From: Ignavibacteria bacterium
GTDB lineage: Bacteria; Bacteroidota; Ignavibacteria; Ch128b
Length of the DNA stretch: 64,000 nt
Assembly (NCBI GenBank): GCA_016873845.1
Contig: VGVX01000001.1
Coordinates: 62,001 to 126,000 of the forward strand
Direction of reading: 5' to 3'
The first letter of the stretch is position 1. Every line of letters starts with the position of its first letter. The notes below the pieces were generated by a model that did not search any database, was not told the DNA's origin, and saw only the letters and a list, made by a program, of their open reading frames with translations. The translations under genes were made by a program, and so were the position numbers. Positions 52,275-61,780 of the stretch are shown here, piece by piece.

Positions 52275-52328
52275 TGAAAACTGATATTAAATAAAACTGT
52301 TAATATTTTATTTTGAAATATGTTATAA

Positions 52329-54674
52329 CTATTCTTTCAATTTCACTATAGTAATCCCATCTCCTCCTTGCTCTATTGGAGCTGGGTTAAATGATTCAAC
52401 AAAAGGATGTTTTGTTAACCATTCTTTTACAAAATTTTTAAGAATACCATCTCCCTTTCCATGCAGGATCTCAAGTAGTATTAGACCTGAAACGGAAGCA
52501 TTGTCAATAAAATTAAGCACTTCTCTTTCCGCATCAACTGTTCGTTGTCCTCGAATGTCGAGTCTCATGGGAATAATTTCATTCCGTAAGTTGAATACTT
52601 TAGATGTTATTTCTAGTTCCTTTTCAACATTGATTTTAACCAGCGTATTTAATTTTGTTTTTACTTTAAGATTACCAATTAAAAGTTGAACAAAATTTTT
52701 CCGCTCATCTATTTCAATAACCCTCCCTTTAATATTTTTTTCCTTCGAGATAACAAAATCGCCGACTGAAATAGAACCTGCTTCAATAGGAATTGATGAT
52801 TCTACTATTTGTGCTTCAATATCATTTTTTACGGTTTTAATCTGCTCCCGATATTGATGGATTACATTTGAATCTGCCTTCGATTCTTTGATTGATTTTA
52901 CTGTTTTCTCGATAAGAGAATTTGCAGACTTCACTATTGTAAGAGCCTCTTCCAAAGCTTTTTGTTTTATTTCAGATTTAGTTGCCTTAACTTCATTTAG
53001 TTTTTGATTGAATTCATTAATTAATTTATCTAGTTGGATTTTCTCTGCCTTCACTTCTTCAAGCAGTTTAGAATAAACTTGCAATTTTTGATGCAGTGAT
53101 GAAATGTATTGTTCAATTTCGGCAGCATTTTTCTCACGGAAACTTTTTGAGGTATGAATTATTTCATCAGGAAAATTGAGTCGTTCTGAAATTTCAAATG
53201 CATAACTGCTTCCCGGAATTCCTTGTATGAACTTATAAGTTGGCTCGAGATTTTTTGCATTAAACTCCATTGATGCATTAATCGCATTTGAATGATTTGC
53301 TGCAAATAATTTCAAGTAGCTGTGGTGTGTAGTAACAATTATAAAAGAACCTTTTTCGATCAAAAGTTTTAAAATCCCCGCAGCGAGAGAAACACCTTCG
53401 CTTGGGTCTGTTCCGGTACCGATCTCATCCAATAGCACAAGTGATTCGTCATTTGACGAATTATAAATCTCTTTAATACTCTTAAGATGCGAGCCGAAAG
53501 TACTGATGTCATTATCAATTGATTGCTCATCACCAATATCGATCTGGATATTTTTGAAAAAAGGTATCGTCGAATCAGCTTGCATGGGAACATGGTAACC
53601 GTATCTTGCAAGATGAGATATCACGCCAATTGCTTTCATCAAAACAGTCTTCCCTCCTGCATTTGGACCTGAAATGACCATACATTTTATTGTCTCATCG
53701 AGTTTAAGATTAAACGGAACTGTTTTTTGGTAACCTATGGTTTGAATTAGAAGCGGATGTCGGCATTCAAGGAGTTCAAATGAGTGATCATTTGAAAAAT
53801 TGACTTTCGTACCGCGTACTTCGATGGAGTATTTTGCCTTTGCAAAAATCGAATCAAACTTTGCGATCAATTTGAGCGATTCGACTAATTGTGTTGCAAT
53901 CTTACTTACTTCGGTAGTCAATAAATGCAATATTCTCGAAATCTCTCTTTTCTCTTCAAAGTGAAGTGATAGAAGCTCATTGTTCAGTTCAAGAGTTTCT
54001 TCCGGTTCAATGTATGTAGTCAACCCAGTTGCAGATTCAGAGTGTATAAAACCTTTAACTTGTCTTTTGTATTCAGTTTTCACCGGAATGACAATTCTTC
54101 CATCACGGATTGTCATTAGTTCTTCCTGAACAAGTCCTTTCTCAGCAAATGTTTTTAAAAGTTTATCAGCAACTTTTCTCAAATAGTCACTTTGCTGTTT
54201 GATTTCTGCGCGAATTCGTCTTAGCTCCGGACCTGCATTATCTTTTATTTCGCCATAATCATCGATTACGTCATTTATTCTTTTTTCGAGAAGTTTATCG
54301 ACAATTAATTCTTCAGATAGCTGGCGAAGATTTTCGAGATTCAAATTATTCTCTGAAAAAGTGTTTTTTATTATGCGGGAATTACGAAGCAGATCATTTA
54401 TTTTTAAAAAGTCCTTTGCATTTAGTATAAAACCCTCAATCCGCGATTTAACAATTTGCTCTGTTAAATCCGGTAAAAATAGAATTTCAAGATCGGAAGA
54501 TAATTCAAAGTATCTTTTCGCTTCATCAGTTAAGGTTTGATATAGTTCTGCTTCAGCTAACGAATTCGCTATAAAATCATTTTCAATTAAATTTGCGCCA
54601 ACTTCAGTGGAAGCATACTTTTTTACGTGAGAAAAAATCTTAGGAAGATCTAATTTTTCAATACTCTTTAGCAT
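52329..54674 (-). CDS. mutS2: Endonuclease MutS2
   Basis: 781 aa. Walker A SGPNAGGKTVLMKA, Walker B LVLLDEIGTGTDPSEG, a long coiled coil (EVKAEKIQLDKLINEFNQKL) and a C-terminal Smr domain with RLDIRGQRTVDAEREV and EILHGKGDGIL. No mismatch-recognition domain, as expected for MutS2; acts on recombination intermediates and, in some bacteria, on collided ribosomes. It overlaps cvpA by 17 nt. Confidence 0.95.
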   Translation of the reverse strand: MLKSIEKLDLPKIFSHVKKYASTEVGANLIENDFIANSLAEAELYQTLTDEAKRYFELSSDLEILFLPDLTEQIVKSRIEGFILNAKDFLKINDLLRNSRIIKNTFSENNLNLENLRQLSEELIVDKLLEKRINDVIDDYGEIKDNAGPELRRIRAEIKQQSDYLRKVADKLLKTFAEKGLVQEELMTIRDGRIVIPVKTEYKRQVKGFIHSESATGLTTYIEPEETLELNNELLSLHFEEKREISRILHLLTTEVSKIATQLVESLKLIAKFDSIFAKAKYSIEVRGTKVNFSNDHSFELLECRHPLLIQTIGYQKTVPFNLKLDETIKCMVISGPNAGGKTVLMKAIGVISHLARYGYHVPMQADSTIPFFKNIQIDIGDEQSIDNDISTFGSHLKSIKEIYNSSNDESLVLLDEIGTGTDPSEGVSLAAGILKLLIEKGSFIIVTTHHSYLKLFAANHSNAINASMEFNAKNLEPTYKFIQGIPGSSYAFEISERLNFPDEIIHTSKSFREKNAAEIEQYISSLHQKLQVYSKLLEEVKAEKIQLDKLINEFNQKLNEVKATKSEIKQKALEEALTIVKSANSLIEKTVKSIKESKADSNVIHQYREQIKTVKNDIEAQIVESSIPIEAGSISVGDFVISKEKNIKGRVIEIDERKNFVQLLIGNLKVKTKLNTLVKINVEKELEITSKVFNLRNEIIPMRLDIRGQRTVDAEREVLNFIDNASVSGLILLEILHGKGDGILKNFVKEWLTKHPFVESFNPAPIEQGGDGITIVKLKE

Positions 54675-55209
54675 GAGTAAGAATGGAATCTTTTTTTCTG
54701 TTTACTTCTCTAATTAGATCAAAAAATTCTTTTGTGCTTGGAAATGCTTTTTCAATAACTTTGAATGTATTTGGGATTAAAGAAAAAGTAAAATTATATA
54801 AATGAGATTGTACCCTACTCTCCTTATCTGGAAAACTAAAAAGATTCAGGAAGATAAAAAGAGCACTCAGTATTAACCAAATTTGGAACACACCAACAAT
54901 GCCGCCTAAGAACTTATTAATCAGACTAATAACACCATCTCTTGGTTTAAGTAATCTTGAAAGGAGCGATGCGACAAGAAAACTAACAACAAAAATCAAG
55001 ATGAACGAAACAATCATCGCTGGCAATGCATCAAGCGATGTAATTTGCATGACTATTTTTTTCACATCATGAGAAAAAGTGATTGAAATAAATATTGCTG
55101 CAATCAGTGCAGCTAAGCTGATTACTTTTTTAATCAATCCATCTTTTAAGCCAAGAAGAAAACCAATGATCACAAAAATGATTACAGCGTAATCAATGTA
55201 ATTATGCAT
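54658..55209 (-). CDS. cvpA: CvpA family membrane protein
   Basis: 183 aa with four helices; the family start YIDYAVIIFVIIGFLLGLKD, and LLKPRDGVISLINKFLGGIV after helix three. Relatives affect envelope homeostasis and colicin V export in E. coli. mutS2 overlaps its end and yqeY overlaps its start by eight bases, so three functionally unlike genes are packed as one unit. Confidence 0.82.
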   Translation of the reverse strand: MHNYIDYAVIIFVIIGFLLGLKDGLIKKVISLAALIAAIFISITFSHDVKKIVMQITSLDALPAMIVSFILIFVVSFLVASLLSRLLKPRDGVISLINKFLGGIVGVFQIWLILSALFIFLNLFSFPDKESRVQSHLYNFTFSLIPNTFKVIEKAFPSTKEFFDLIREVNRKKDSILTHAKEY

Positions 55210-55654
55210 TTGCTGAGAGCTTTAATTTTACAATTTCATTTACGATTTTGCCGTCTGCTCTGCCTTTCAGTTCGGTCATTGCTGGTCCCATCACTTTCCC
55301 AAGATCACTCATACTTTTTGCATTAACCAGAGTAATTAACTTATTAATGATCTCTTCAATTTCCTCCCTCGAGAGTTGTTTCGGAAGAAAAGTCTGAATG
55401 ATCTCAAGTTCTTTAGTCTCTTTTTCGGACAAATCATTTCTGCCGGCCTTCGAGTATTGCTCGGCTGCGTCTTTTCTTTTTTTCACAAGGGAAGTGAGAA
55501 TCGAAATTTCATCGTCGGTAGTCATTTCACGATCCACACCGCTTTTCTCAAATTCGATGATTGAAGCTCTGATTGATCTTAATGTCTCAAGTCGCAATTT
55601 ATCTCCTGATTTCATTGCTTCTTTTATTTGTAAACTGATAGATTCTTTTAACAT
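55202..55654 (-). CDS. yqeY: GatB/YqeY domain protein
   Basis: 150 aa, soluble: SLQIKEAMKSGDKLRLETLR, IIQTFLPKQLSREEIEEIIN and LGKVMGPAMTELKGRADGKI are the YqeY family blocks. May bind tRNA-like or amidotransferase partners; in other bacteria it is fused to GlnRS, but here glnS is separate. It starts 10 nt after a strong terminator, so it begins a new transcript. Confidence 0.9.
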   Translation of the reverse strand: MLKESISLQIKEAMKSGDKLRLETLRSIRASIIEFEKSGVDREMTTDDEISILTSLVKKRKDAAEQYSKAGRNDLSEKETKELEIIQTFLPKQLSREEIEEIINKLITLVNAKSMSDLGKVMGPAMTELKGRADGKIVNEIVKLKLSANA

Positions 55655-55674
55655 TAAACTCCTATAAATAAAAA

Positions 55675-55706
55675 AAGGCAGGAATTAAAATAATAACGCC
55701 TGCCTT
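55675..55706 (-). terminator. Intrinsic terminator after the ExbBD operon
   Basis: On the minus strand AAGGCAGG (a 16-nt loop) CCTGCCTT followed by TTTTTATTTA: an 8-bp stem plus T run. It lies 20 nt after the second exbD stop and 20 nt before yqeY. Confidence 0.85.
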
Positions 55707-55726
55707 AAAAATAATTCACAGTAAAG

Positions 55727-56140
55727 CTACATTTTTTTAATTGAAGAATAGTTTATTCTCAAACAATAAGCTTTACGTAATTCTTGCTGAATATCGGTCA
55801 CCAAACCCATTTTTGAAGTCTTATCGATTCTTAGAGAAACGATAATTGTCGGTAAATCTACACGTTTGTTGTACATGATTCTTTGAACTTGATCGACTGT
55901 TACGATATTGTCATCAATCTGCATTCTTCCATCTCTACCAACCCAGATGTATGAAACAACGCGCTTATTTTCAATCTTTTCAATAGCACGAGCTTCGGGC
56001 AAACGATACTGCACTTTTACATCATGCTCTCTGAGTGTCGTAGTTACCATGAAGAATAACAATAGCATAAAAACAATGTCTGGAAGTGATGCAGTAGGAA
56101 TCTGCTGTTTTGTTTTTGCTAGTTTCTTTTCAAATTTCAT
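55727..56140 (-). CDS. exbD: ExbD/TolR family protein (second copy)
   Basis: 137 aa: one N-terminal membrane helix (PDIVFMLLLFFMVTTTLREH) with the conserved aspartate and a periplasmic ExbD domain (YIWVGRDGRMQIDD). Together with the MotA/TolQ/ExbB-like protein it would form an energy-transducing stator for TonB or a Tol-like system. It follows the first exbD by 18 nt. Confidence 0.88.
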   Translation of the reverse strand: MKFEKKLAKTKQQIPTASLPDIVFMLLLFFMVTTTLREHDVKVQYRLPEARAIEKIENKRVVSYIWVGRDGRMQIDDNIVTVDQVQRIMYNKRVDLPTIIVSLRIDKTSKMGLVTDIQQELRKAYCLRINYSSIKKM

Positions 56141-56158
56141 TTTCTTGACCTTAAAATT

Positions 56159-56695
56159 TTATTTTACAACCTCAGGTTCTGCAATTGATATGATAATAGG
56201 TATCCTCTCTTTTACATCGATAGATTGCTCTTCATCAAGATTGATAACCTTTCTACCATACTTTTGAAATGAATATTCTTCACGAACTTCAAAATAAGAT
56301 TCTTTCACTTGATCTAGAGCTTGTATATAGAGATTGTAATTAGTTTTACTGTCTGTCTTAACTGAGACAATTAGTTTTTTATTGTTTGGCAAATCAATTT
56401 TACTTCTTATCCTTACCTTAAGCTTTTCACCGATTTGAGCTAATGTGACTACTTCATCACTAAGCAGAATATCACCGTTTTCATTTATAAGCAAAGTTGC
56501 GAGTCGGTCTTTAGAGATCTCGGCTTGAATTTGTTCTTCAGGAGGTACAAATTCGGGTAACGTTAAACCGATACCTGTGTCCACGTCAATCGTCGTAGCA
56601 ACCAAGAAGAAAAGCAAAAGTAAAAATGCAATATCAGCCATGGAGCTGGTTGGAATCTCAGCTTCTGGTGTTTTCTTTTTTCTAATTTGAGGCAT
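56159..56695 (-). CDS. exbD: ExbD/TolR family protein (first copy)
   Basis: 178 aa: the helix SSMADIAFLLLLFFLVATTI has the proton-carrying aspartate, followed by a longer periplasmic domain (ILLSDEVVTLAQIGEKLKVR). Two different ExbDs after one ExbB is common in Bacteroidota and suggests a heteromeric stator. It starts 29 nt after exbB. Confidence 0.9.
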   Translation of the reverse strand: MPQIRKKKTPEAEIPTSSMADIAFLLLLFFLVATTIDVDTGIGLTLPEFVPPEEQIQAEISKDRLATLLINENGDILLSDEVVTLAQIGEKLKVRIRSKIDLPNNKKLIVSVKTDSKTNYNLYIQALDQVKESYFEVREEYSFQKYGRKVINLDEEQSIDVKERIPIIISIAEPEVVK

Positions 56696-56724
56696 TAAAA
56701 ATTCCTGCGCTAAATTTACTTAGT

Positions 56725-57414
56725 TTACTTTTTTTGTTTGTAAGAGACTAAAGTGTCAATTAATTCGACTGAGCTCTCTTCCATTTCAACGACAATTTTA
56801 TCAATTCGAGAAACAAAATAGTTGTATAAAACCTGTAGGATCATAGCTACTACTAGACCAAAAAGTGTGGTGAGCAATGCAACTGCGATACCACCAGCAA
56901 CAATACTTGGTGAAATCTGATTTGCTTCTTTAATAGCGTCAAAAGCTTCAATCATACCTTGAACTGTTCCGGTGAATCCTAACATCGGGGCGATACTGAT
57001 AAACGTAGAAATCCAAATTAATCCTCTCTCGAGGAATGACATTTCAATTCCACCGTAGGCAACTATTGCTTTCTCAGCAGCTTCGATTCCTTCATCGGAT
57101 CTTAAAAGACCAGCATGAAAAACACTTGCAATTGGACCGCGGGTATTGGCGCAATAATCCTTTGCTCCTTCAATTCCTCCGTCGTCCATAGCTTTTTTAA
57201 CACCAACCAAGAAATTTTTGGTGTTAATGTTTGCTCTCGTCAATGTCCAAAATCTTTCAATCGAGAAAGCCAATCCTAAAATCAAGCAAGCTAAAATTGG
57301 GTGCATGAATAAGCCGCCAGCATTATATTTTTCTGTTAGCCAGTTAAGCATACCGGTATCAGATGCTTGCGCTATGATTGCATTTATAAATCCAAAAATT
57401 CCAGAATATTCCAT
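56725..57414 (-). CDS. exbB: MotA/TolQ/ExbB proton channel family protein
   Basis: 229 aa with three membrane helices; the conserved channel helices appear as FLERGLIWISTFISIAPMLG and GIAVALLTTLFGLVVAMILQ. ATG follows a strong AGGAGGT site. An upstream promoter with TTG-N20-TAAAATTG is visible. It leads the three-gene stator operon closed by the terminator at 55675-55706. Confidence 0.9.
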   Translation of the reverse strand: MEYSGIFGFINAIIAQASDTGMLNWLTEKYNAGGLFMHPILACLILGLAFSIERFWTLTRANINTKNFLVGVKKAMDDGGIEGAKDYCANTRGPIASVFHAGLLRSDEGIEAAEKAIVAYGGIEMSFLERGLIWISTFISIAPMLGFTGTVQGMIEAFDAIKEANQISPSIVAGGIAVALLTTLFGLVVAMILQVLYNYFVSRIDKIVVEMEESSVELIDTLVSYKQKK

Positions 57415-57473
57415 TTAAATTTACCTCCTAAAGATTGATAAATTATTATTGTTCAACATAGTTTAAATCGGTA

Positions 57474-57504
57474 CAATTTTAAGACTTTGACATACGAAAG
57501 TCAA
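57474..57504 (-). promoter_or_regulatory. Candidate promoter of the ExbBD operon (TTG-N20-TAAAATTG)
   Basis: TTG (57502-57504, minus) and TAAAATTG (57474-57481) are spaced by 20 nt; the -7 box has seven of eight positions of TAnnTTTG. It is 60 nt upstream of exbB. Confidence 0.45.
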
Positions 57505-57544
57505 TTGATTTTTCCCTTTCTTTTGAAGAATTCCGCCGAAAAAA

Positions 57545-58561
57545 TTATTCAATTACTTTCAAACGAATTCCAACTGGAAAGTGATCGCTAAATCCGCCGA
57601 GATATCGGCCCGAACCAAAAGTTGGATACGGAGCACCTGCATATTTACCCTGACGAGTTGTATTCAAATCATTACTTAATATTTCAAAAGAATTGCATAC
57701 ATAATCGAACTTTTTATTATCCAACAATCCTTTTGAAACTATTATTTGGTCCAACATATTGAATTGCCCTTGATGAAAATATGTGCCTTTTTCCTGCTTA
57801 AATAAACTTTGAGAAAGATTATATAAATTTGATCCATACTCCGTTGACATATTACCACAATCAAAGTCCACAGCTAATAATGAAACCAAGATTGAATTAT
57901 TATAAGGCATGTCATTAAAATCCCCCATAATAATAATGTTCGCTGTCTGATCTTTTGATAGAACTTCATCAACATTTTTTCTTAATATTGTTGCAGCTTT
58001 TATTCTGCGAGGTTCACTTTCAATTTCCCCACCACGTCTTGATGGCCAATGATTAACGAAAAAATGGAAAAACTCACTATCGATTTTTAATTTTGAATAT
58101 AAAATATCGCGAGTCATCCCTTCTATGGGTACATTAATTGCAGTCGCATCAATAAATTCTATTCGATCTTTTTTATACAATAATGCAACATCAATACCGC
58201 GGGAATCAGGAGAATCAAAATGAATAATTTCGAATTCTAAATCTCTTAAATACCTTGAAGCCATTAGTTCGATCACACTTCGATTTTCAATTTCACAAAC
58301 TCCCAAAATATCGGGTCCCTGACCTTCATTCATGCTTCGAATTATTTTTGAAAGATTACTGAGCTTTTTGTCGAATTTCTCCTCATCCCATCTCAATTGG
58401 TTATTTGGTAAATATTCGTCATCCCCCATGTTATTTGGATCATCAATTGTATCGAAAAGATTCTCCAAATTCCAAAATGCTACATAATAATTCGTCTGAG
58501 AACTGCAACTCTGGAACATTAATACCGATAATAAGAACGAAAGAAGAATTTTAATTTTCAT
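57545..58561 (-). CDS. Lipoprotein of the endonuclease/exonuclease/phosphatase family
   Basis: 338 aa with a lipobox near residue 19 (SVLMFQSCSS). The EEP fold is seen in YYVAFWNLENLFDTIDDPNN, DILGVCEIENRSVI, FFVNHWPSRRGGE, IIMGDFNDMPYN and GFSDHFPVGIRL with the catalytic D-H. Acts outside the inner membrane on nucleic acid or phosphoester substrates; unknown which. Divergent from the GH5-like gene with 49 nt between. Confidence 0.85.
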   Translation of the reverse strand: MKIKILLSFLLSVLMFQSCSSQTNYYVAFWNLENLFDTIDDPNNMGDDEYLPNNQLRWDEEKFDKKLSNLSKIIRSMNEGQGPDILGVCEIENRSVIELMASRYLRDLEFEIIHFDSPDSRGIDVALLYKKDRIEFIDATAINVPIEGMTRDILYSKLKIDSEFFHFFVNHWPSRRGGEIESEPRRIKAATILRKNVDEVLSKDQTANIIIMGDFNDMPYNNSILVSLLAVDFDCGNMSTEYGSNLYNLSQSLFKQEKGTYFHQGQFNMLDQIIVSKGLLDNKKFDYVCNSFEILSNDLNTTRQGKYAGAPYPTFGSGRYLGGFSDHFPVGIRLKVIE

Positions 58562-58610
58562 AATTTTGAATTATCACTTTATTTTTTCGAGTTAATTTAA
58601 AATAACACTT

Positions 58611-59720
58611 ATGTTCAAGAATTGGAAAATATTTTTATTTGTATTGTTGTTAATTACTAACGCAGCAAATTCGCAAAATCAAAAATATGATTTCTGGAGG
58701 ATTGATGGAGCACTAAGAGGTGCAAACGTGCATCCTTATAAACATTTTTCATCCTATTCAATGCGTGAACCAATTTCACTTCAAGATATTATGGAGTTAA
58801 AAAATTTGGGGGCTAATTTATTAGTCGCAAACTACCCGGGCGTGTTTACTTATTTTTCTCCGTATGAAATCGATTCACTTCATTTAATGAATTTGGACTC
58901 GATTGTTAGTTACTCAAGAGAGTGCAGATTGAATCTCGTAATTTCATTGCGCAGCGGCCCAGGAAGATCACTTCAAGTTTTTGACAACGACGGCAGAGAA
59001 GATGAACTGCTTTTTCACGATTCATTTGCAATGGGTAAGTATATCGAAATGTGTGAATTCATTGCTGACCGATATAAGAAAAACGACCACATAATTGGGT
59101 ATAATTTTATTTTAGAACCCCATGCCGATTATCCTGTTTACTTACCTCCAGTTTTTGATTCAACTTATTTTAAGTTCGTCGATGAACTCATTTCTCGGAT
59201 CAGGAAAGTTGATTCTGTAACACCAATAATTATTCAGCCGCTTGGGTGGGCTTATCCGGATAGATTTTTTTCAATGAAAGTCCTTAACGATCCATTTTTG
59301 GTTTATTCATGTAATATGTATTTCCCTCACCAATTCACAAATGAGTTAAATGATTCCGTTTACCCTGGCAGCTATTATTATCGTGATTCACTTGTTCAAA
59401 TTGATTCATCAATCTTTAAAGATTTATTCTATAATGTGATTCAATTTAAAAAAGTTAATGATGTACCAATTTTTATTAACGAATATGGCGGACGGAGATT
59501 TAAAAAAGGATTCTTAAATTATCTTAAAGATCTGCATTCGCTCTTTATTTCGGAAGGATTTCACTTCGCATTTTACATTTGGAAGAGTGAATGGGGTGAT
59601 GTGAATGGTGAATCATTTGGTGATTACAATTACCTTAAAGGTCCGGATGGGAATTCAATTAATGAGAACCATGAGAATGAGTTGATGGATGAGTTCAAGC
59701 GGATTTGGTTTAAAGAATAG
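58611..59720 (+). CDS. Secreted glycoside hydrolase, GH5/cellulase-like
   Basis: 369 aa with a signal peptide (FKNWKIFLFVLLLITNAANS). The TIM-barrel pattern is seen in LQDIMELKNLGANLLVANYP; the general acid is in YNFILEPHADYP and the nucleophile in VPIFINEYGGRR. These match clan GH-A/GH5 catalytic glutamates. Substrate unknown. Its stop (TAG) directly touches the stop (TAA, minus) of acpS. Confidence 0.8.
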   Translation: MFKNWKIFLFVLLLITNAANSQNQKYDFWRIDGALRGANVHPYKHFSSYSMREPISLQDIMELKNLGANLLVANYPGVFTYFSPYEIDSLHLMNLDSIVSYSRECRLNLVISLRSGPGRSLQVFDNDGREDELLFHDSFAMGKYIEMCEFIADRYKKNDHIIGYNFILEPHADYPVYLPPVFDSTYFKFVDELISRIRKVDSVTPIIIQPLGWAYPDRFFSMKVLNDPFLVYSCNMYFPHQFTNELNDSVYPGSYYYRDSLVQIDSSIFKDLFYNVIQFKKVNDVPIFINEYGGRRFKKGFLNYLKDLHSLFISEGFHFAFYIWKSEWGDVNGESFGDYNYLKGPDGNSINENHENELMDEFKRIWFKE

Positions 59721-60080
59721 TTAAGATTCAATTACACAAACTGCTACAACATAATTGTCTGAGTGTGAAATAGATAACATAATTTTTTCTTTGATCTTTC
59801 TCTTTGTTCTGATACTTGGTTTCCCCTTCGCATCTCGCACAATCTCAATTTCTCTTAAAATAAATTCCTTACCAAGACCAGTTCCTATAGCTTTACTAAA
59901 TGCTTCTTTGGCAGCAAACCTTGCAGCAAAATGTTGCGAAGGTTTTGCTTTTGAGTTACAGTACTTCACTTCTTCATCTGTAAAAACTTTATTGTAGAAT
60001 CTTTCACCATATCTTTCAATAATTTCTGAAACACGCTGAACTTCGATTATATCTACACCGACACCGATTACCATATTCAA
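59721..60080 (-). CDS. acpS: Holo-[acyl-carrier-protein] synthase
   Basis: 119 aa. GVGVDIIEVQRVSEI with the metal aspartate, and FAARFAAKEAFSKAIGTG with the catalytic glutamate. Transfers phosphopantetheine to ACP. ATGA overlap with ggt upstream. Convergent stop-to-stop with the GH5-like gene, with no base between. Confidence 0.94.
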   Translation of the reverse strand: MNMVIGVGVDIIEVQRVSEIIERYGERFYNKVFTDEEVKYCNSKAKPSQHFAARFAAKEAFSKAIGTGLGKEFILREIEIVRDAKGKPSIRTKRKIKEKIMLSISHSDNYVVAVCVIES

Positions 60081-61780
60081 AATCCCTCTGCCAATCCGTT
60101 ACCACGGCGGTCGGTTGCTCCCAAAATAAAATTATTTTTTTGATCAATCATGATCCCTTCTAATCTTCCCATGCTAGTGCGCGGTTGAAAAACGTGTCCC
60201 CTCTTGATCAGCTCCTCTTTTACATCTTGAGATAAAGAAAATGATTCAAAATAAATTTCTTGCGGGAGCCATTGATGGTGAATTCTTGGCATATCTATGG
60301 CCTGCTCAATATCCATTCCAAAATCGATAATGTTCATCACAGCTTGAAGTACTGACGTTATAATCATCGGACCGCCAGGAGAACCAATAATAATATATGG
60401 TCGATTCTCCTTTAAGATGACAGTCGGTGTCATCGAACTGAGCATCCTTTTATTCGGTTGGATAGAGTTCGCTTCAGATCCGATCAGGTCATACATATTT
60501 GGTACGCCAGGTTTTATGCTAAAATCATCCATCTCATTGTTCAATAAAAATCCAGCATCTTCGACAACAACATGAGAGCCGAATGAACCATTTATAGTTG
60601 TTGTAACGCTGACCGCATTTCCAAATTGATCATAAATTGAATAGTGCGTTGTCTCAGTACTTTCATTACTCTTCAATCCTTTTGTATTTATCAATTTGTT
60701 GTTTGACGCAAGGATTGAATCGATTGAGTTAAATATTTCTGAAGCATATTCTTTGGATAGTAATTTTTTTACTGGGATGTTTACAAAATCAGAATCACCG
60801 AGATATTCGGCTCGATCGAAATAGACTCGTTTTAGTGTTTCAATTAGATAATGCAGATGCTTGCTGCTATGATAATCCTCTCTTGAAAGAGTTAAGTTTT
60901 CAAGTACGTTCAAAGCTTCAATTAATGCTATTCCCCCTGAGCTTGGCGGACCCATTGAAATAATTTTATAACCACGATAGCTTCCATTTACCGGCCTTCT
61001 CTCAATCGGTTTATAATTTGCAAGATCTTCTAAAGAAATAAAGCCGCCATCATTTTTCATGTGGGCAACGATTAAATCTGCAGTTTTTCCTTTATAAAAT
61101 CCATCAGTTCCATTTTCACGAATTCGCTTCAGCGTTTCTGAAAGATTATTTTGAATGAAGATATCTCCTTCGACAAATTTTCCACTGCTCTTAGTGAAAA
61201 TTTTTTTTGAAGAAGGAAAATTTATAAAATTCACATAATTACCATTGAATGAAGAGGCCAACTCGTAATTCAGTAAAAATCCTTTTTCGGCAAGTTCAAT
61301 TGCGGGTTGAATTACTTCTTCTAATTTCATTGTTCCGTATTTATCGAGTGCATACAACATTCCAGCGACACTCCCAGGTACGCCCGCAGAAGTTACACCT
61401 TCTGTACTCATATTTGCAATCGGTGTTAAATTCGAATCGAGATACATATTTCGATAAGCCGAAGAAGGGGCTTTCTCCCTATAATCAATTGAAGTAGCAT
61501 AACCGTCGTTCCTAACGAATACAAGAAATCCCCCTCCCCCAATATTTCCTGCGGCTGGATAAGTAACAGCGAGGGCGAATCCAACCCCAACAGCAGCATC
61601 AATTGCATTTCCACCCTTTTTCAGGATTTCGAGCCCAACCTTAGTTGCTAAATCACTCGCAGAAACAACCATTCCTCTTGTCGCGCGGATAGGTTTAGCT
61701 GAAATTATTTCATACTGAATAAAGCTAAGGAAAGTCCAGATCAAGATTGCTGATATTAATAATTTACTAATATGCCTCAC
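60077..61780 (-). CDS. ggt: Gamma-glutamyltransferase
   Basis: 567 aa with an N-terminal signal peptide (KLLISAILIWTFLSF). The autoprocessing threonine is T377 in ESTETTHYSIYD; MGPPSSGGIALIEAL, SSMTPTVIL and GSPGGPMIITSVLQ are family blocks. It matures into two subunits in the periplasm and degrades glutathione and gamma-glutamyl peptides. It overlaps the MCE gene by four bases. Confidence 0.95.
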   Translation of the reverse strand: MRHISKLLISAILIWTFLSFIQYEIISAKPIRATRGMVVSASDLATKVGLEILKKGGNAIDAAVGVGFALAVTYPAAGNIGGGGFLVFVRNDGYATSIDYREKAPSSAYRNMYLDSNLTPIANMSTEGVTSAGVPGSVAGMLYALDKYGTMKLEEVIQPAIELAEKGFLLNYELASSFNGNYVNFINFPSSKKIFTKSSGKFVEGDIFIQNNLSETLKRIRENGTDGFYKGKTADLIVAHMKNDGGFISLEDLANYKPIERRPVNGSYRGYKIISMGPPSSGGIALIEALNVLENLTLSREDYHSSKHLHYLIETLKRVYFDRAEYLGDSDFVNIPVKKLLSKEYASEIFNSIDSILASNNKLINTKGLKSNESTETTHYSIYDQFGNAVSVTTTINGSFGSHVVVEDAGFLLNNEMDDFSIKPGVPNMYDLIGSEANSIQPNKRMLSSMTPTVILKENRPYIIIGSPGGPMIITSVLQAVMNIIDFGMDIEQAIDMPRIHHQWLPQEIYFESFSLSQDVKEELIKRGHVFQPRTSMGRLEGIMIDQKNNFILGATDRRGNGLAEGF

